Shown here: piece after piece, positions 1 to 14,000 of the stretch | Position numbering within the stretch: position 1 is the first letter of the stretch | Layout of the letters: each line of letters starts with the position of its first letter | NCBI GenBank assembly: GCA_024349245.1 | Contig: JALDNG010000020.1 | Location: forward strand, 5,276,501-5,340,500 | Source of the DNA: Neodontobutis hainanensis | Taxonomy: Eukaryota > Chordata > Actinopteri > Gobiiformes > Odontobutidae | Length of the DNA: 64,000 bases | Direction of reading: 5' to 3' | Translations under genes and position numbers: made by a program | Notes under the pieces: generated by a model | The model's input: only the letters and a program-made list of their open reading frames with translations | The model's database searches: none | Told to the model about the DNA's origin: nothing

Positions 1-3000
1 TTGATTTTTAAGTGAAGTGTCTGTGGAGTCCTCCCATCTACAGAAGCCCACCCGTAACTCAGCACACCGGAGCTATAAGGTCCTGGTGGATTGTCAGCGG
101 GTGTCATGGAGCTGTTTACCGACCATGACGGATGGGAGTGGGGTCACACAGAGCCAAGCATTTTATCTCTGACCAGCACTGCAGCATACATTGTCTATAT
201 CAATGTGTGCCAACAATGAGACTTTGTCCACAGAACCCATAACTTTTGCATTTGCATTTTTATATATCACCAAGATGAAGAGGGGCAAAAACCAAAATCC
301 TAAAAACATTAATGAGTGGCTATCAGTTAATACACAATCAAGCAATTAGACCTTTATTTAGACAATACAATGTGACTGTTTGCCTCAAACTATAAAGCCT
401 AACTATAAAACTATAAAATAATAATAATAATATAATAATAATTTATTATTTTTATTAGAATGTATTTTTTTTACATGAAACAAGAAGAATAACCCTTCTT
501 ATTAAGAAAAAGTGTGCCTGGGGCAATAGAGTCCTCCATGTAGCTCTGAGTGATGGAGCACACACACTGTCACTGAAGAAAAGATATATTGCCTCCTTTA
601 GTCCTTTATTAAGTTCTAAAAAGTGTTGCTCAAAGGTATTTAATTTAATAGCATAAGTCTAAGGCAGTATTAACATTCTTTTTGCCATGTTTTATTTGAC
701 TAAAACACTATTGTTTAACTTAGTGAAGGTGAGACATCACTTTAAACAACAGTGTAAATGAATCAACTTTGGTAGTGTATAAACACATATTGAATAAGCA
801 TGAGATCCAACTATCAATAGATGTTCTGAGCAGCACTAATGATTCTGTGCAGCCTCGTGTTAACTCACACACACATGCACTCTAATTTGTTCTGTTGTTC
901 ACGGTCCCAGCTGGGGCCTGCTGAGGTAAAGCTCAAAGGTGAAAGGCTCTGTGGGCATCTGGCCTCAGAGACAATACAGTCATTAAAGAGCGTTTCAAAG
1001 GACGCAGGACCCTAAACCACATCAGCTGCACACACACTCATTTGCAAACCACAATGGTCACCTACCATAGAATCAAGCTGAGATTCAGGGTCTGGTCTGA
1101 TTACACATCCATTTCACAAAGGATACAACTTACAAGACAAAGACTATTTCCATTTGACCTAGGTTTGAGTGCCAATAAAACAAAGTTTATAACCTACAAA
1201 ATAGAAGTTAGTTACCACATGTACACCACAGCCATGTCCTTGTTTATTTTATTTTCAGACACAGCTTCTCCTGAGCTTTTTTAAACCCTGTTTTCCCTCA
1301 TGCAATGATGACGCCATTAAAACCATTTTGCAACATCCTTCTGATGGAGTGCAGCTTTTCAAAATATTATACAGTATAATTTATTTCAGTGCTCGATTTC
1401 AAGATTCCTGAATAGATGAGTCACACTGTCATATCCACAGACTTCATACTTGTTATTCTATAGGTATTTAATACAGTTGTACTGCACTGCACAAATAAAG
1501 CCCAAGTTCCTCCTCTCAGGCGTCTAGAGTGGATGCCAACAAAAACTCCCAGTCCTCCATTAGTCTCTGCTGCACTCATTTAGTTTGGGTTGGCATTGTG
1601 GGCAATGAAAGCACAAATATGCCACGCTCCCAATCTGCAACATCCTGACTATAGCAGCGCTGCTCCAGTGGCTCAGAGCCAGGCAGCAGTACAAATAAAC
1701 CTAAGCTTGTGTCTACGTTGCTCAGTGATTGCATACACATCTGCTTTGACACTGATAAGAAATGATTTAATCCATAGGTAAAGCATGTTGGGTTTAATAT
1801 ATTGTTTTATAACTTATAAAATGTTTTGAGCCAAACTGTCAGATAGCAGACATTTGCACAGTTTTATGAATACTAAAGGTAACATAATGTATCCATATTA
1901 GCAGTGCTGATGTCTAAATGTTTCATAATTATGTCAGTGAGTAGAAACTAATGCGTCAAATAAATGTCCAGGGCCATGCTCTGTTCATCTTTTTTCATGA
2001 CAAATGTTAAAAATATATTTGATGTTGAATTATTTTGGTACTAATTTAATGCAGTATTTGAGCCCAGTTCAGGCTCACAACAATGTGTTGCAGTGACAAA
2101 CTACCAACACAAAGAAAGAAGAATGGAAGAAAACAAATTCAATCTAATTTGGGAAATTTTTATTCTCTTATGAGGTTATTACAAAGAAATCCTCACTTCC
2201 TTTTTACAGCAGAACTGTCAAATCTCTCATCTGATAATAATAGTGTTGTAGCTGATGTCCAAACAGAGATGACAGCCTCTTTATGTCTTTAAACGGTCTC
2301 CCAAACAAATCCAGCCGACTCCGTGTGAAATCCATTCATAGAGTCATTAACTTAATTGTGTTGCATGACATGTATGAAATCAACAACAATGCAGCGCTGC
2401 CTCAGCCCATTACTAAAGTGACGGACTGACAAACTGGGTGGGAAACAGGATGGAGGGACAGTGATGGGAGGAGGCGACAGACAGCTGCAGTGATAGAGGC
2501 GTGTGTCAAATAAAGACAGGTGCTTTATGACAAAAAAGGAATAGTCGCTATGTGTCTACTTCATACTTAATGACAGGCATTACCTAAATGACAGACATTT
2601 GTTAAGCCTTGCACTAAATGATTAAAACATGTAATATATTGTCTTGCACATAGGGGCAAACCATTTTCTGTTTATTGAAATAGGCTTAAAATCTTGCTAC
2701 ATTCTAGTTAAAGTGCCATTAAATCAGGAAGAAAACACTCCGGATGTTTTCTTGCTCTTCCACTCATGGACACTCAGACTCATGGCCTCATGTGCCACAT
2801 AAATCTTAAAAGCACAAAAATAAGAAAACCAGTCAAGCAAATACCAAAACACGCAGCTCTGAGATGACACAAGGTCAAAACTGTAGAGAAACCTCTCATG
2901 TCCTTGTCACATCTGTGTCACGGGTTCGAGCTCTGACAGAGGTGCAGCGGTGTAACACGTCTGTTAATGATAACCCCAGTCTTGCCCGGGGTTATAGTCA

Positions 3001-3560
3001 TTTACTATGCCTATGTTTCTGTGCCTCTGTCTTCAGGCACACATTGCAGCCGCCATCCCTCACTGGCACCTAACCCAGAGTCAAAAAGACAGGACATATT
3101 TATCACACCAAGCCAATGGTAAATGACTCAGGCTTTCATTTACACACGTACACTTTTCCACTACATGATCAGCGTCTTTAACGTTGAAGCAAGTAAAAAC
3201 ATTGTATGGAATGTCCAAAGGTTGGTTTATTGATGCTACAACTAAAGCGAAATGTAGTTTTAGCTGGAGAAGTACCATTTTAGTATGCATATAAAAATCA
3301 AGGATGTGGTTAGTTAGGTTTAGAACAAAGACTGGAAAGAGAAGGGAGATTTTAGCACATGTCTATCAACAATTGAATAACATTATTAATGGCTGTAATC
3401 CATCTTTATAAGAAATCTTTCACAGGGCCCTCATCACCTTCTTATGCCACTGACTAAAATGAAAGCAGAAGCTCTTCCCAAGGCCAGGGACTATCTGGCA
3501 ATAGAGATAAGATAAGAACATTTTAAACACATTTTTACATTTTTGAATTAAATAATATGA

Positions 3561-3563
<3 letters not shown>
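1..3563. other. Non-coding flank 3' of pax3, left end
   Basis: AT-rich, no recognised exon, RNA gene or transposon. Short open frames on both strands look like chance. Confidence 0.6.
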
Positions 3564-3622
<59 letters not shown>

Positions 3623-3623
3623 C

Positions 3624-3721
<98 letters not shown>

Positions 3722-3725
3722 TAAC

Positions 3726-3784
<59 letters not shown>
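3564..3784. repeat. Long (AT)n microsatellite with two internal interruptions
   Basis: About 220 bases of nearly pure AT dinucleotide. The interruption AACTATATGT occurs twice (around 3621 and 3722), about 100 bases apart, suggesting one block was duplicated. The open frame across it is a repeat artefact (alternating Tyr and Ile). Confidence 0.97.
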
Positions 3785-3789
<5 letters not shown>

Positions 3790-6700
3790 CAGTACAGACA
3801 CTGTAGTGTATAATATTTTGTATCTTTGTAATACTTTAACTATCAATCTAACCACACTTGGCTATATTCAGACACACTGTGTACTTGTGACAGGCCTTTG
3901 GGACATTTTCAAATCAAACAACTAAAGTAGGTGTGCTATAACAATAAAAGTGTCCTTACATTGTGTAACTCATCAACCTGTCTGTGTCCTGACACAGTTT
4001 CCCATGAGTCCAAGTTACAGTCCTATATGTGTGCCTTCACTGTAGCCATCCATATGGCACTTTTTAGAGCCGAGCTGTGGGTGTCAGTCTCAAAGCAGCC
4101 GTTGGGGACTTGCCACAAGCCTCTGACAGATGACAATTACACGCCGTTAGGACACATTGAGAGAGATGGACAGACGGGGACAAGGGGAGACAGGGCATGA
4201 ATGTTTCAGATTGAAGGAAAGGGCATGGGAACATGTGTGGTGTGTACATACAATTAACAAGTCAACTATTATTAGTTATCCCTGATAAAGACATAAATTA
4301 GAAAATAATCTCATGAATCTGGATAATTACATCATTTTAAATAGTGTTGTAAAAATAAGAGAATAGACCATTTAGTCAGTGTGTATATCTGCATACAGTA
4401 TTTATGCCGTGTCATTTCTGTACCAAATAGCTACATCTATAATTCATGTCAAAGCAGCAGAGGGGCAGTAAGCAGTATTAACATCTGAAGTGCAATCCAG
4501 TCTTGCTAAATCTGGGCAAGATCAGCTGTAAAATGTTTAATTCCCAAATTGAGTCCTCTGATTTATTCACATAAACATGCTACAACTGCTACTTAATTGA
4601 AAAAAAAAGTATTTTCTCAGATCAGATAAACCTAGTGGGACAAAGTGATGGATCTGAGCTCCTTATGGCCCACCCTTAGGACACGGCACAAACAAAAGCC
4701 TTTGGCAGAAGAAGCCAGCGTTCCTTATTGACATTCCCAGTGTCTTCCATCCACTCCACTACCCCCCTGAGCGTCACATCCCAGCCTTATTTAACATCAG
4801 AAAGAAGCTGCGTCTTCAGTGCGTTACTGCAAGTCTCAGGAGTGCTCCTCAGTCTCTTACCAAACACTTAATCACGTTTTGGGATGTCGACCCTCTTCAC
4901 ACATATTACTAATCCTCTCTGTGCCACATAGCTTTTGTCTTGGGCTTAAAGAGGCTTAGAGCTTGACAGGCTCAGACCTGGCCTCTTCTACTGTAGGTAC
5001 ACCAATACACATGTTCAACTACATAGTGCAACAAAGTAAGAGAAATCCCCCCAAAAAGTGCCTGTAGAGCGGTGCAGCCAGTTGCACACAGAGGGTAATC
5101 GATCTTAATTAGGGCGTTGATTATTATTTATTATGATTTCCTCTAAAGCCTTTATTGGACAAGCCTCTGGATACACACTCAGGAAACAGCTTCTAATTAC
5201 TAAGAGCTGATGACAAAGAGCAGGGGTCGGTCAGGCTGAGCATGTGGTGGGTGCTTGCAAGTTAACAAAGAAACTGAGGGCATAAAGAAAGTGAAAGTGC
5301 TGCTCAACTACAGTGGATGCAAAGATTTTTTTTTTATTGTTATTGTCAATTAAGCCATTTTAAAACACTATATATGACTTTATATTCACAAACTAGTAGC
5401 AGGCGCTTTTAGCACAAAGTGTCATTTTAGTTCCATTGCTTCCATGTTTGTAGTTCATCAGTTGGTGATTGTGAAGAATGCTGCTTTACTGACAAGGTTT
5501 ACACAAATCAAGCAAGTGATTTACTTTGTTTGTTTGTTTCTTTTAGTAAATTAATATTCCTCGATCAAATTTCCTTACATCTGTGAGTGGAGGTTGTAAA
5601 ACAGGTCTTTATGACATCTACCGGAAAGAATGTGACTTCGCCGTATACTAGTACAAAGAACTGATAATACTCCAGAGATCAGTGGACTGAACATGCTTCA
5701 CTATTTAAGTTTACTTTCAACTGTGTTCCCCACGAAAAACATTCCGGACTGTTCTCTCTTGATGTTCTTTCTGCCCAACTCCATCAAAATACAATTACTG
5801 GCAAAGACACACACCTAGCACATAAGGCTTTCTATCAATCACTGCATTGATCACAGTTCACACTATCAATTATGTTTCCAATGATGACTTTGTTTTTTGT
5901 GAGACTGGCCTTTTTATTTGTTTAAAATGCTCTAACCAATGGAGTCCCAACTTCAAAACTTCAAAGAGGGCACATTGTAATTTTGTGATAGATAGTGTGT
6001 GACAGTTGTGTTTTCAGTTACACAGCATTGTCATAACTTTACATGAATGTGCCCCAGGCCAGATTTACCTGGAACACCTGCTTAAACCCCTTTCACAGGG
6101 TTTTCCTGGTATTTGTGCTATGTATTAATAATCACCTCTGCAGCAATAAATAACCTTCATACAATACACTCAGCTGGTATTGTTTAGCTTTCAATTCATT
6201 TCGACATAAAACCAATAAACGTACAATCCCCAGCCTTATTTAAAAAGGGGATAGCACTTTTTCAGAAAACACCCACGGGTGGCTTAGGGCACCCTGCTGC
6301 TTTGTCATTAAACACCCCCTTCCCACAACCACTCTCCTTTCAGAACATTCAAAGCCTTTCCAGGCAGTTGGTCCGTCCCGTTGGGCTGCAGTTGTAGGAG
6401 GAAGGGGATGATGATTGGGCTTGTGAACGGGTGTGTGTGCTTTAATAATGTTCCTACCCAAAACCCCTGCAGCTAAAACTATAAAGTGTAATTCTTTGGA
6501 GTCCACCCCCCTTGCACGTGTACACAAATGAACACCAGAGGATAGAAGACTTGTGTCGTTCCTATGTCCTCATGCCCCCCGGAAGAGTGAAAACGACCCA
6601 TTGATTTGTTCTTGCTTCTCCTTCAGTGCACATCTTAATTTAGCTGGTCCATGTGTGTGTGCATTCCTTTCATTCAAAGAGATAAGACTGGCCCCCAGAC

Positions 6701-7840
6701 ATTCCTACTGCCCCCTGCTTTGCTCTTCTTTATCCCAACTTAAGATCCACCTATCCTTTTATTTCTGCCCTGCATTGAGCCTCTAGTTGATTGTCCCAGG
6801 CCCCCTGCCCTCATCCATTACTTTGTACTTTCCTCCATCAAATTGAAAAAAAATGTTGTTACTAAACATGTCAGTAAAAGAAAAGACTGGAATCCAAGTA
6901 TATATTACCTCTTGATCAACAGCTTAAACACAAAGTTAAAAGCCATTTCCAGCTAACATAAAGAACACCTGCATCAGTATCTTGAAATAACACTGTTTTG
7001 TTTTTGTTTTTTTTCTGGCCAGCATCATATTCTGAGGCTGTGGAGCAAATCCAGTTCATAAGCTGCAATATCACAGAGTTTGACTTATTGCCAAAGGGGC
7101 ACAAGAGAAAAACCCCAAATAGCCCAGTGGTGGCTTTACAGGTAAAATAAACATGTTTACAAACTTAGTACAAAAAGGACACTTGGTCTGTGTGCACTCT
7201 TTTAATCAGTTGCTTATGTTGTGCTGCTTCTAACAGGTCTGATCAGTTTGGGCACCATTGAGCACGTATAACACCTGAAGCAGTTATTCAGGAGAGTAAG
7301 AGTCTGTTATGTCATCAGTGATGTTCACCAACTGACACAAAAGATATTGTTTCTATATTGTAACATAAGTATACTTGAAAATGGAGCTCTTTTCAATAAG
7401 AAACAAACCGTTGAAAAGCAAATGTGTAACAGAGAAGAGGCTGGAGGTGTGTCGTTTCTACATTTCAGTGACTCACTCTTTCATGTAAAAGTTTTTCTCA
7501 AGTTATGTTTAATGCAGTGCAGGAGGCAAATCTAATGTTGTGTCATGAAACAAGAGCCACAGGAAACAGAATCCATTCTTAACATAGAAACAGGTGTTGC
7601 TAATAAATGCAAAAATAGTTTTCAAAAATGTGCATTTAGCATTATTTATTTTGGAGTATGGCTTTGGCGAAAGCATGGCTTTTGAGTGATCCTGTCAATA
7701 GTCGTTTAGCACCACCTTCTAAAAATCTTACAACACATTTGGACCCAAAGTTGAGGAATTATCACCATTAAGTGGTATGGTATTATTTATGGAGATGCTA
7801 CCCCATTTCATATCAGAAACACCTTTAACGTATCTACCCC
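3785..7840. other. Non-coding region between microsatellite and SINE
   Basis: No exon recognised. The 5.05-5.25 kb part is complex sequence with homeodomain-type words (TTAATTAG, GATTATTATT, TAATTA) and reads like conserved regulatory DNA. Elsewhere I see nothing notable. Confidence 0.55.
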
Positions 7841-8048
7841 AGGCGCAATGGCTCAGTGGTAGAGCTGTTGTTCTGCAACTGGAAGGTTGGTGGTATGATT
7901 CCCACTCTCTCCACAGGTCATACTATCATTGTGTCCTTGGGCAAGACACTTAACCCACCTTGTTGCCAGTGGTGTTCCAGCTATAACACCGGTAATTAGA
8001 AGCTTAATGTCACGTTGGATAAAAGCGTCAACTAAATGAATAAATGTA
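7841..8048 (+). mobile_element. tRNA-derived SINE, near full length
   Basis: The head resembles a tRNA, with an A box TGGCTCAGTGG (7849-7859) and a degraded B box GGTATGATTCC (7892-7902). A body with CCTTGGGCAAGACACTTAACCC-like sequence and a tail GGATAAAAGCGTCAACTAAATGAATAAATG follow, both typical of fish SINEs. An 8-base repeat ATCTACCC flanks it (7832-7839 and 8049-8056), consistent with a target-site duplication. A second copy lies at about 20.1 kb. The family name is not assigned. Confidence 0.85.
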
Positions 8049-9460
8049 ATCTACCCTCTATTCTTTTTTGGAAGTGGGGAAAGGAAAATGTCCTTTTATC
8101 ATCACAATTGGTGACATTATGCTGTTTTTACAAAAAAAAAAATCATCAAGTCAATCCATTAAAGTGCAGATCCCGCTATAGACTGACTGTGTTGTTTGTT
8201 TTTGAGCCAAAACTATCCAAAACCGGTAAATTTTGAAGAAAAAAACATGTCTTTAGTGCTTTCTTTACAAATACTGTTAGTGTGTTGACCTATTTCTGCT
8301 CCTTGTGTTTGCTTGCTGCTAAGAGTGTCACATTTACAGTATATTAGAGTTTTCTGTCCAGGTGAGGGTACTCTATCAGCTAAATAGGTATGATTCTAAA
8401 AACTGTGTGTCAAAGAATCCTGAAATCAATTATAGTATCTATATTTTTTAAATTTAAAATTACTAGATGCTACTAGCTAAAAGTTATACAGTGTTACTTT
8501 AATGTCACTTTGGTGTATATTTTTCTCTTCTAAAAGATAATTTTCCCCTTTCATTTGTTATTTATTTTCAGTAATGTACAATAACCATATTTGCTTCAGG
8601 AGACTGCTTTTCTTCTTGTCTCCATCAATATAAACTACATTACAGTTGCCTTGATCTTTTGGCCCTGCGTCAACAACATTTATCAAGGCCGGCTGACGTT
8701 TGCACCACTAATTCAAACAGGAAAGTCAGACAGGGCCTGAAAAATGGCATTCTTATGCGAAGAACCTTTACTTGTGTTTGTATGGGGGCATGTTGTGGTT
8801 GTTATGTCATGATCCCATCAACCCCTCAGCCTCTCCTAATCTGACCTGTGACATAAAAACAAACTTAGAGCACAGAAAATCACACACAGCCCTTTTGTAC
8901 AATCAGTTCAAATATACACTTATGCATTATCCACTGCAGTGTTGACCGTCACACAAAGTCCAGGTGTGGTGTCTCCCATTGATAAAGTTAGTGTGTCCAG
9001 ATAAAGGTCATGTGTGTGTGTTAAAATGGGAAGTGTTGGCTGTACATCCAAACATTAACTGACCTCTCTGTCCAGTGTCGGTGCTTTTGGAGAGATAAAC
9101 AGAAGTTAAAAAAAAAAACTAGGAGCATTGCAGGGTTAAAACGTGGCTATTTTTTTTTTTACTTTTTACTGTGCATTTAGTATGTAAATAGTACATTTTC
9201 TATAGGGTTTAGGACATCTCTTAATATATGGAGCTCTAACATGATTGAAATGATAGTTTAATAAATGGTTTTCCAACAAAAAAAAAAAACAAAAAAAAAA
9301 CACTTTTAAATACAAAGTGTGCCCCGCTGGAGAGATAGTCAACTAAAACTCTGAGCGGTGGAGGCTAACTATCTCTGGATAGTCATCACAACTTAAATAT
9401 GTTAAGTCCTATGTATCCCCATTTGTGTCCTTATGTGTTTTTCTCAAAGACTCCACTCTT

Positions 9461-9496
9461 AAATATTATAAATATTATACTATAAATATTATACTA
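9461..9496. repeat. Short tandem repeat of an AT-rich unit
   Basis: About two and a half direct copies of a unit close to TATAAATATTATAC, seen in the sequence. Confidence 0.7.
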
Positions 9497-11063
9497 ACCC
9501 TATGTTTTCTCACACAACCAGGGACTAAAAATTTAAAGATGAGTATAGCTTAACCCCAAGGCCCTGACTTTATTATTGTCCTAAGCTGTTCACACACTGC
9601 ACCTGTGATGAAGCCCCGGCTGCTACCGATAAAAGAACTGATAAGTAAATCTTTAGAGCGTCTTTCCTTCCTTCTATGCATCGGATCAGTGTGCCTTAAG
9701 GCCCTCAATCCCCAGATCCTTCACCCTTTCACCTCTGACTCCCACGGGACAGCTGCCTACTCTAACCAACTGGACAGCACTGCCTTAGCATGAGCATCTA
9801 TTTTAATGACCTCTCTGTCAATGAATAGAAAAACAGCGTGGGCATTGCTTTTGTTGTCAATAATTTGGGAGGTTTGTGTATTGTGTACAATTGATTATGT
9901 GCGGATCATCGTCTGTGCGGGGCTTGAGCGCATAGCCATTATTGAATAATAAATTATCAGTCAATAGATAACATTATAAACCATAGTTACAACAGTTTTA
10001 TTTCTTTAAACTTCAGCATATCACAAGAACAAGACGATAGTGTTTTCATTTTAATTTTGTGTTGTAGGATTAAATCAACATTAAAACAATCCCTACTAAA
10101 AAAAAAGAGAAAAAAGACTATCCCAGCAAAGAAGAGAAAATAAGCTTTTTATGTGTCATCATTAAAGAAAAAAAAAAGAGACAGTATAAGAACATTTTAC
10201 TAATTCGGTGTATGTATTTTTTGTATCAGTGTGGATGCAGCCATATACTGCTGTGGTCAGAGAATGTTTAAAGATGCCATAAAGGGCTGTTTAGGCTATT
10301 ACGTATGAATAGATAATAAGCTAAGGATGCAAGGGGGAAATGACAGTAATATTTATGGTGCTGGTAAAACAAACGTGTAAAATATCACCATGACGACATC
10401 CGAACAGCCTCCTCATTTGGTTAAGTGAGCTGTGAGCTAAAGATGAAATAGTGCACAATGTGTATGGAAGTCACACCCCCAGTTTACCGACAGTCCTCAC
10501 CATTAATTAACACGCCTCATCCGCTTTCATTACATTAGCGCTTGAACTATAGGACCAATTAGAAAGATTAAAATCATAAAAGTGCCCACTGCTACCCCTC
10601 TTTTTAAAGTTTAAGTAAAATGATGTTGACCATGGCCACAAAAGTCCTCATTAAAGCATGATAACGTCCGGCTCCAGGATGCCTCCTGTGGAACCGTTCA
10701 AGAGGTGCCTGCAGTCTCGTACAAGGTCCCAACCGTGGAAATGTAATTACCCAAATGAATGAGCTAACCTTTAACACTGGCATAATCATGTTTGGGGAGT
10801 CTCATTTGTACAATTTCTTACTGGTAATGATAAAGTATTAAAATTCTGAATGCCCTTGCACACATATAGCTACATTTAGTGCTGTTTTAGTGTAAATGTA
10901 GGGGATATCCTGTATGTTTTATTTGTTTTCTGACATTCGTCAAATTTTGAATATGGATTGTGCACAAATATAATTTTCTTCTGTAGAAATAACAGCTTTG
11001 ACAATATGCCAATAAGGATTTCTGTGTTCTGACACATGTGCATAGAGCTTATTGCTTCAATAG

Positions 11064-11076
11064 CCAGTAGGGGGAG
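11064..11076 (+). promoter_or_regulatory. CTCF-like motif (one mismatch)
   Basis: CCAGTAGGGGGAG on the plus strand, one position off the CTCF core. It faces the minus-strand pair at 19.4 kb. Confidence 0.35.
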
Positions 11077-14000
11077 TTGAGAGCCAAACCCTCAACTCTC
11101 GAACCCTTTCCCAAATGTTACAAATGGAGTGCTTTTTGTAATTTTATCCTTATAGTAGAATAGATAGTGACAGTAGGTAGACAAATATCACAAAAGAAAG
11201 AGGCAAACAAGACATACTCAGTTATTAGCCGAAACAGTACACTGTGGTTATCTGCAACAAACTGTAGGAGAATCGGGACTAGTTCACCAAAAAAATCTAC
11301 AGTATCTCTTTTTATTCACAATTGTGCTATTAATTTGTTTAATGATGATTGACTGACTTTGTGTTTAAAAAAGATTGAAAAAGATGTGAAAATTTTAAAC
11401 AAAATAGCACTGGTGTTTTTGTTGTCTGTTGGTATACTTACATTTGTGATGTTAAAACAAATCAAAGCTTATTTAAAAAGAAAGCCCCTTCTACTGCTTG
11501 CTTGTATTGCAGCAGGCACATACTGTATGTAAACACGTTCCAGTCTTTTTCTCCTGTGGGTACACACCAAAGAGAATAATTTCAATATTTTATTCATGCC
11601 GTTTAATGTAACCCTTTTAATCTGGGAGCAAACCCATGGGGGCATTAATCCAGGAGTGCCAGCCGTTTGCAGCGAGCTGTTTACTGCACTGTGTACATGA
11701 GCTGCTATTGTGGATTCAATCAATCACATACTCATTACACCAGCTCCAGAAATGCCAAGAGCCATGCCCAGGGTCCCATTTGGGGGCTCGTCTAGGTCTG
11801 TGCCATGTTTTTTAGCGAGGCCTACCCAAGAGCGAGGACTGCCGTGCCAACATGGCTGCTCCACAGTGCTGTGTCAGTGTGTCCCAGTGTTTGAGAGCAG
11901 CATTGTTATGATGCATGAGTGCTGTCTTATGCTGCAAAGTACAGTGGTTCCTTCCCCTCTGGGAATGCCAGCGTCTGCTCCAACCACCTGTGAGGATTCG
12001 TTCTCATTTGCCTGCCAGCGAGTGTGAACGGAGAGATGCACAGAGGAGAGATGGGGCATTGTCACATTTGCATGATTGGCATTTGTATTCATGATTGTTT
12101 CTGCAAATCAAAAGGAAAACGAGCTTCCGACCACAGACGGTATATAAAGATGGATCTAGTGGCAGCTCTCAGTATAGATGCCAAATGGTCTCTATTGCCA
12201 TCGGGTGGATGGCTTCAGTAGCTCATCTGGGCTCATCCATGTTGATCTGTGAAACCATTAGCATAAATCTTAGATAAATGCTTTGTGAAAGATTTGTAAT
12301 AAAGTTGTTTAGCTTTTAGGACCAAAATAAAAACATAATTTACAAAGCTTTTTTTCTCCATTTTTTCATCCACAGTTGTATTGAGAAAAAATAATACTCA
12401 ACAAGCCTTCCTCTTGGAAAGAAATTACATTATGAATTCCATAAACGAACAACAACAAATATAACAAAAACTTTGCTGTTTTTATATCGTCAAACTGAAT
12501 TACAGCCAATGCAAACTTTTAGAATCTTTTGGAATAAATTGTGTGCCAAAGTTAAATTCTGCTTTAAAATTAACTTCAACCTTTGTTCCTGCTCATCTTG
12601 TCAATCAAAAAATGCATTACTGGAATAATGTTTTGTGTTTATTGTGATGAATGCATGAAGGAAGCCATTCATTTATTCATGGTATTTTGGGCTTTCTTAA
12701 AATTAAAAGTTTGAAAGGCTCCTATACTAATGCAGATACAGTAATGCTTCTGTGTCTTACTTGAAATGGTTTATTACTGGAGGCACATCCCCCTGTGACG
12801 ACTATTTTAAGAAAATTGGAAACAGCCCAACAGTACATTTAGAAGTTAATGACCAACTGCCAAATTCCCCTGTAAGCTAACATAACCTCTAAGATCAATA
12901 ATACAAATGCATTAACGCTATTAGTATTAGGGCCACTTCCTTTTTCCACAATTACCTGGTTGTGCACTTTCCTATTTAGCCTCCAACGACAAGAAAGGAA
13001 GCCAAGCCTGACTTAAATAATACTTTGAAAAGTTTAGTTTCTCTCTGCACCTTGTGCCTGGCAGCTGTTTAAAAAAAATGCTGGTCATGCTCTGGTTCAT
13101 TGCACCTTGTCACCCCCTAGAGGACAGTTTTGTCACACCAAACAGTGAAGAGAATGCAAAGTAACAACATTAGGATACAGGAAATCAAGGGGTTATCAGT
13201 GATGAGAGAATAGACAAACTAGAATTAATTGCTGTTATTGGTTGCATTTGATAATCCTGTAATTGGCAGTGTTCATGACAAAAAAAAACTGGCTGGGGCC
13301 TTAAAATGTAAGTATTTCTCATGCTAGATGCTGCCAGCAAGCTACAACCTTCATGTTTTATGCAGCTCATTTACTGTGTATGTTTCTATAGGGTCATTGT
13401 TTAAGGTCCAGAGCAGTGGAAATCATCATTAGCACGACTGATTGTGGACCATTAAAGGCCACACATCAGTGTGTTTTTCTTGGTGACCAGCCCAGGACAT
13501 GCATCATAGGTTCAGCCACACATATTGTATCAGGTGACCCAATAAACATTAAAATGCTGCAGCTTTATATAAACAGCTATGTGCAGAAGAATAAATGAAG
13601 AATAAGTGATTAGATAGTAAATTAGAAAATACGTTGAAGCCACAAACTGAATGCTGTCAGGCCATTTTGGTTTGATATTGTGCAATATTATATATATAAA
13701 TATTGCCATTTCCCACATTCATACTTTCAGAAACATTTCCTGATTGACATTATTGTCTAGAAAACATCTGTTGATGCTGTTTTTATCATTTCAATTTAGT
13801 CATTTCACCTCTTGCATTGTATTTAACAGAAGCTGGGAATGAGTCTTGGCATTGCCAGGGGAAATCAGTTGAACTCCAATATTTATATCATTCAGTATGA
13901 GAGAGATAAACGGCTGAGGTATCAAGGGCACGGTCAAAGTCAGCTGAGCTGTATTGGCAGCATCCTGTGAGCTTGCCAAGACTTAGCCCAGCTTTAATGG

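Noticed and set aside
3562..3855. Open frame of alternating Tyr and Ile
   Set aside because: Direct translation of an (AT)n microsatellite.
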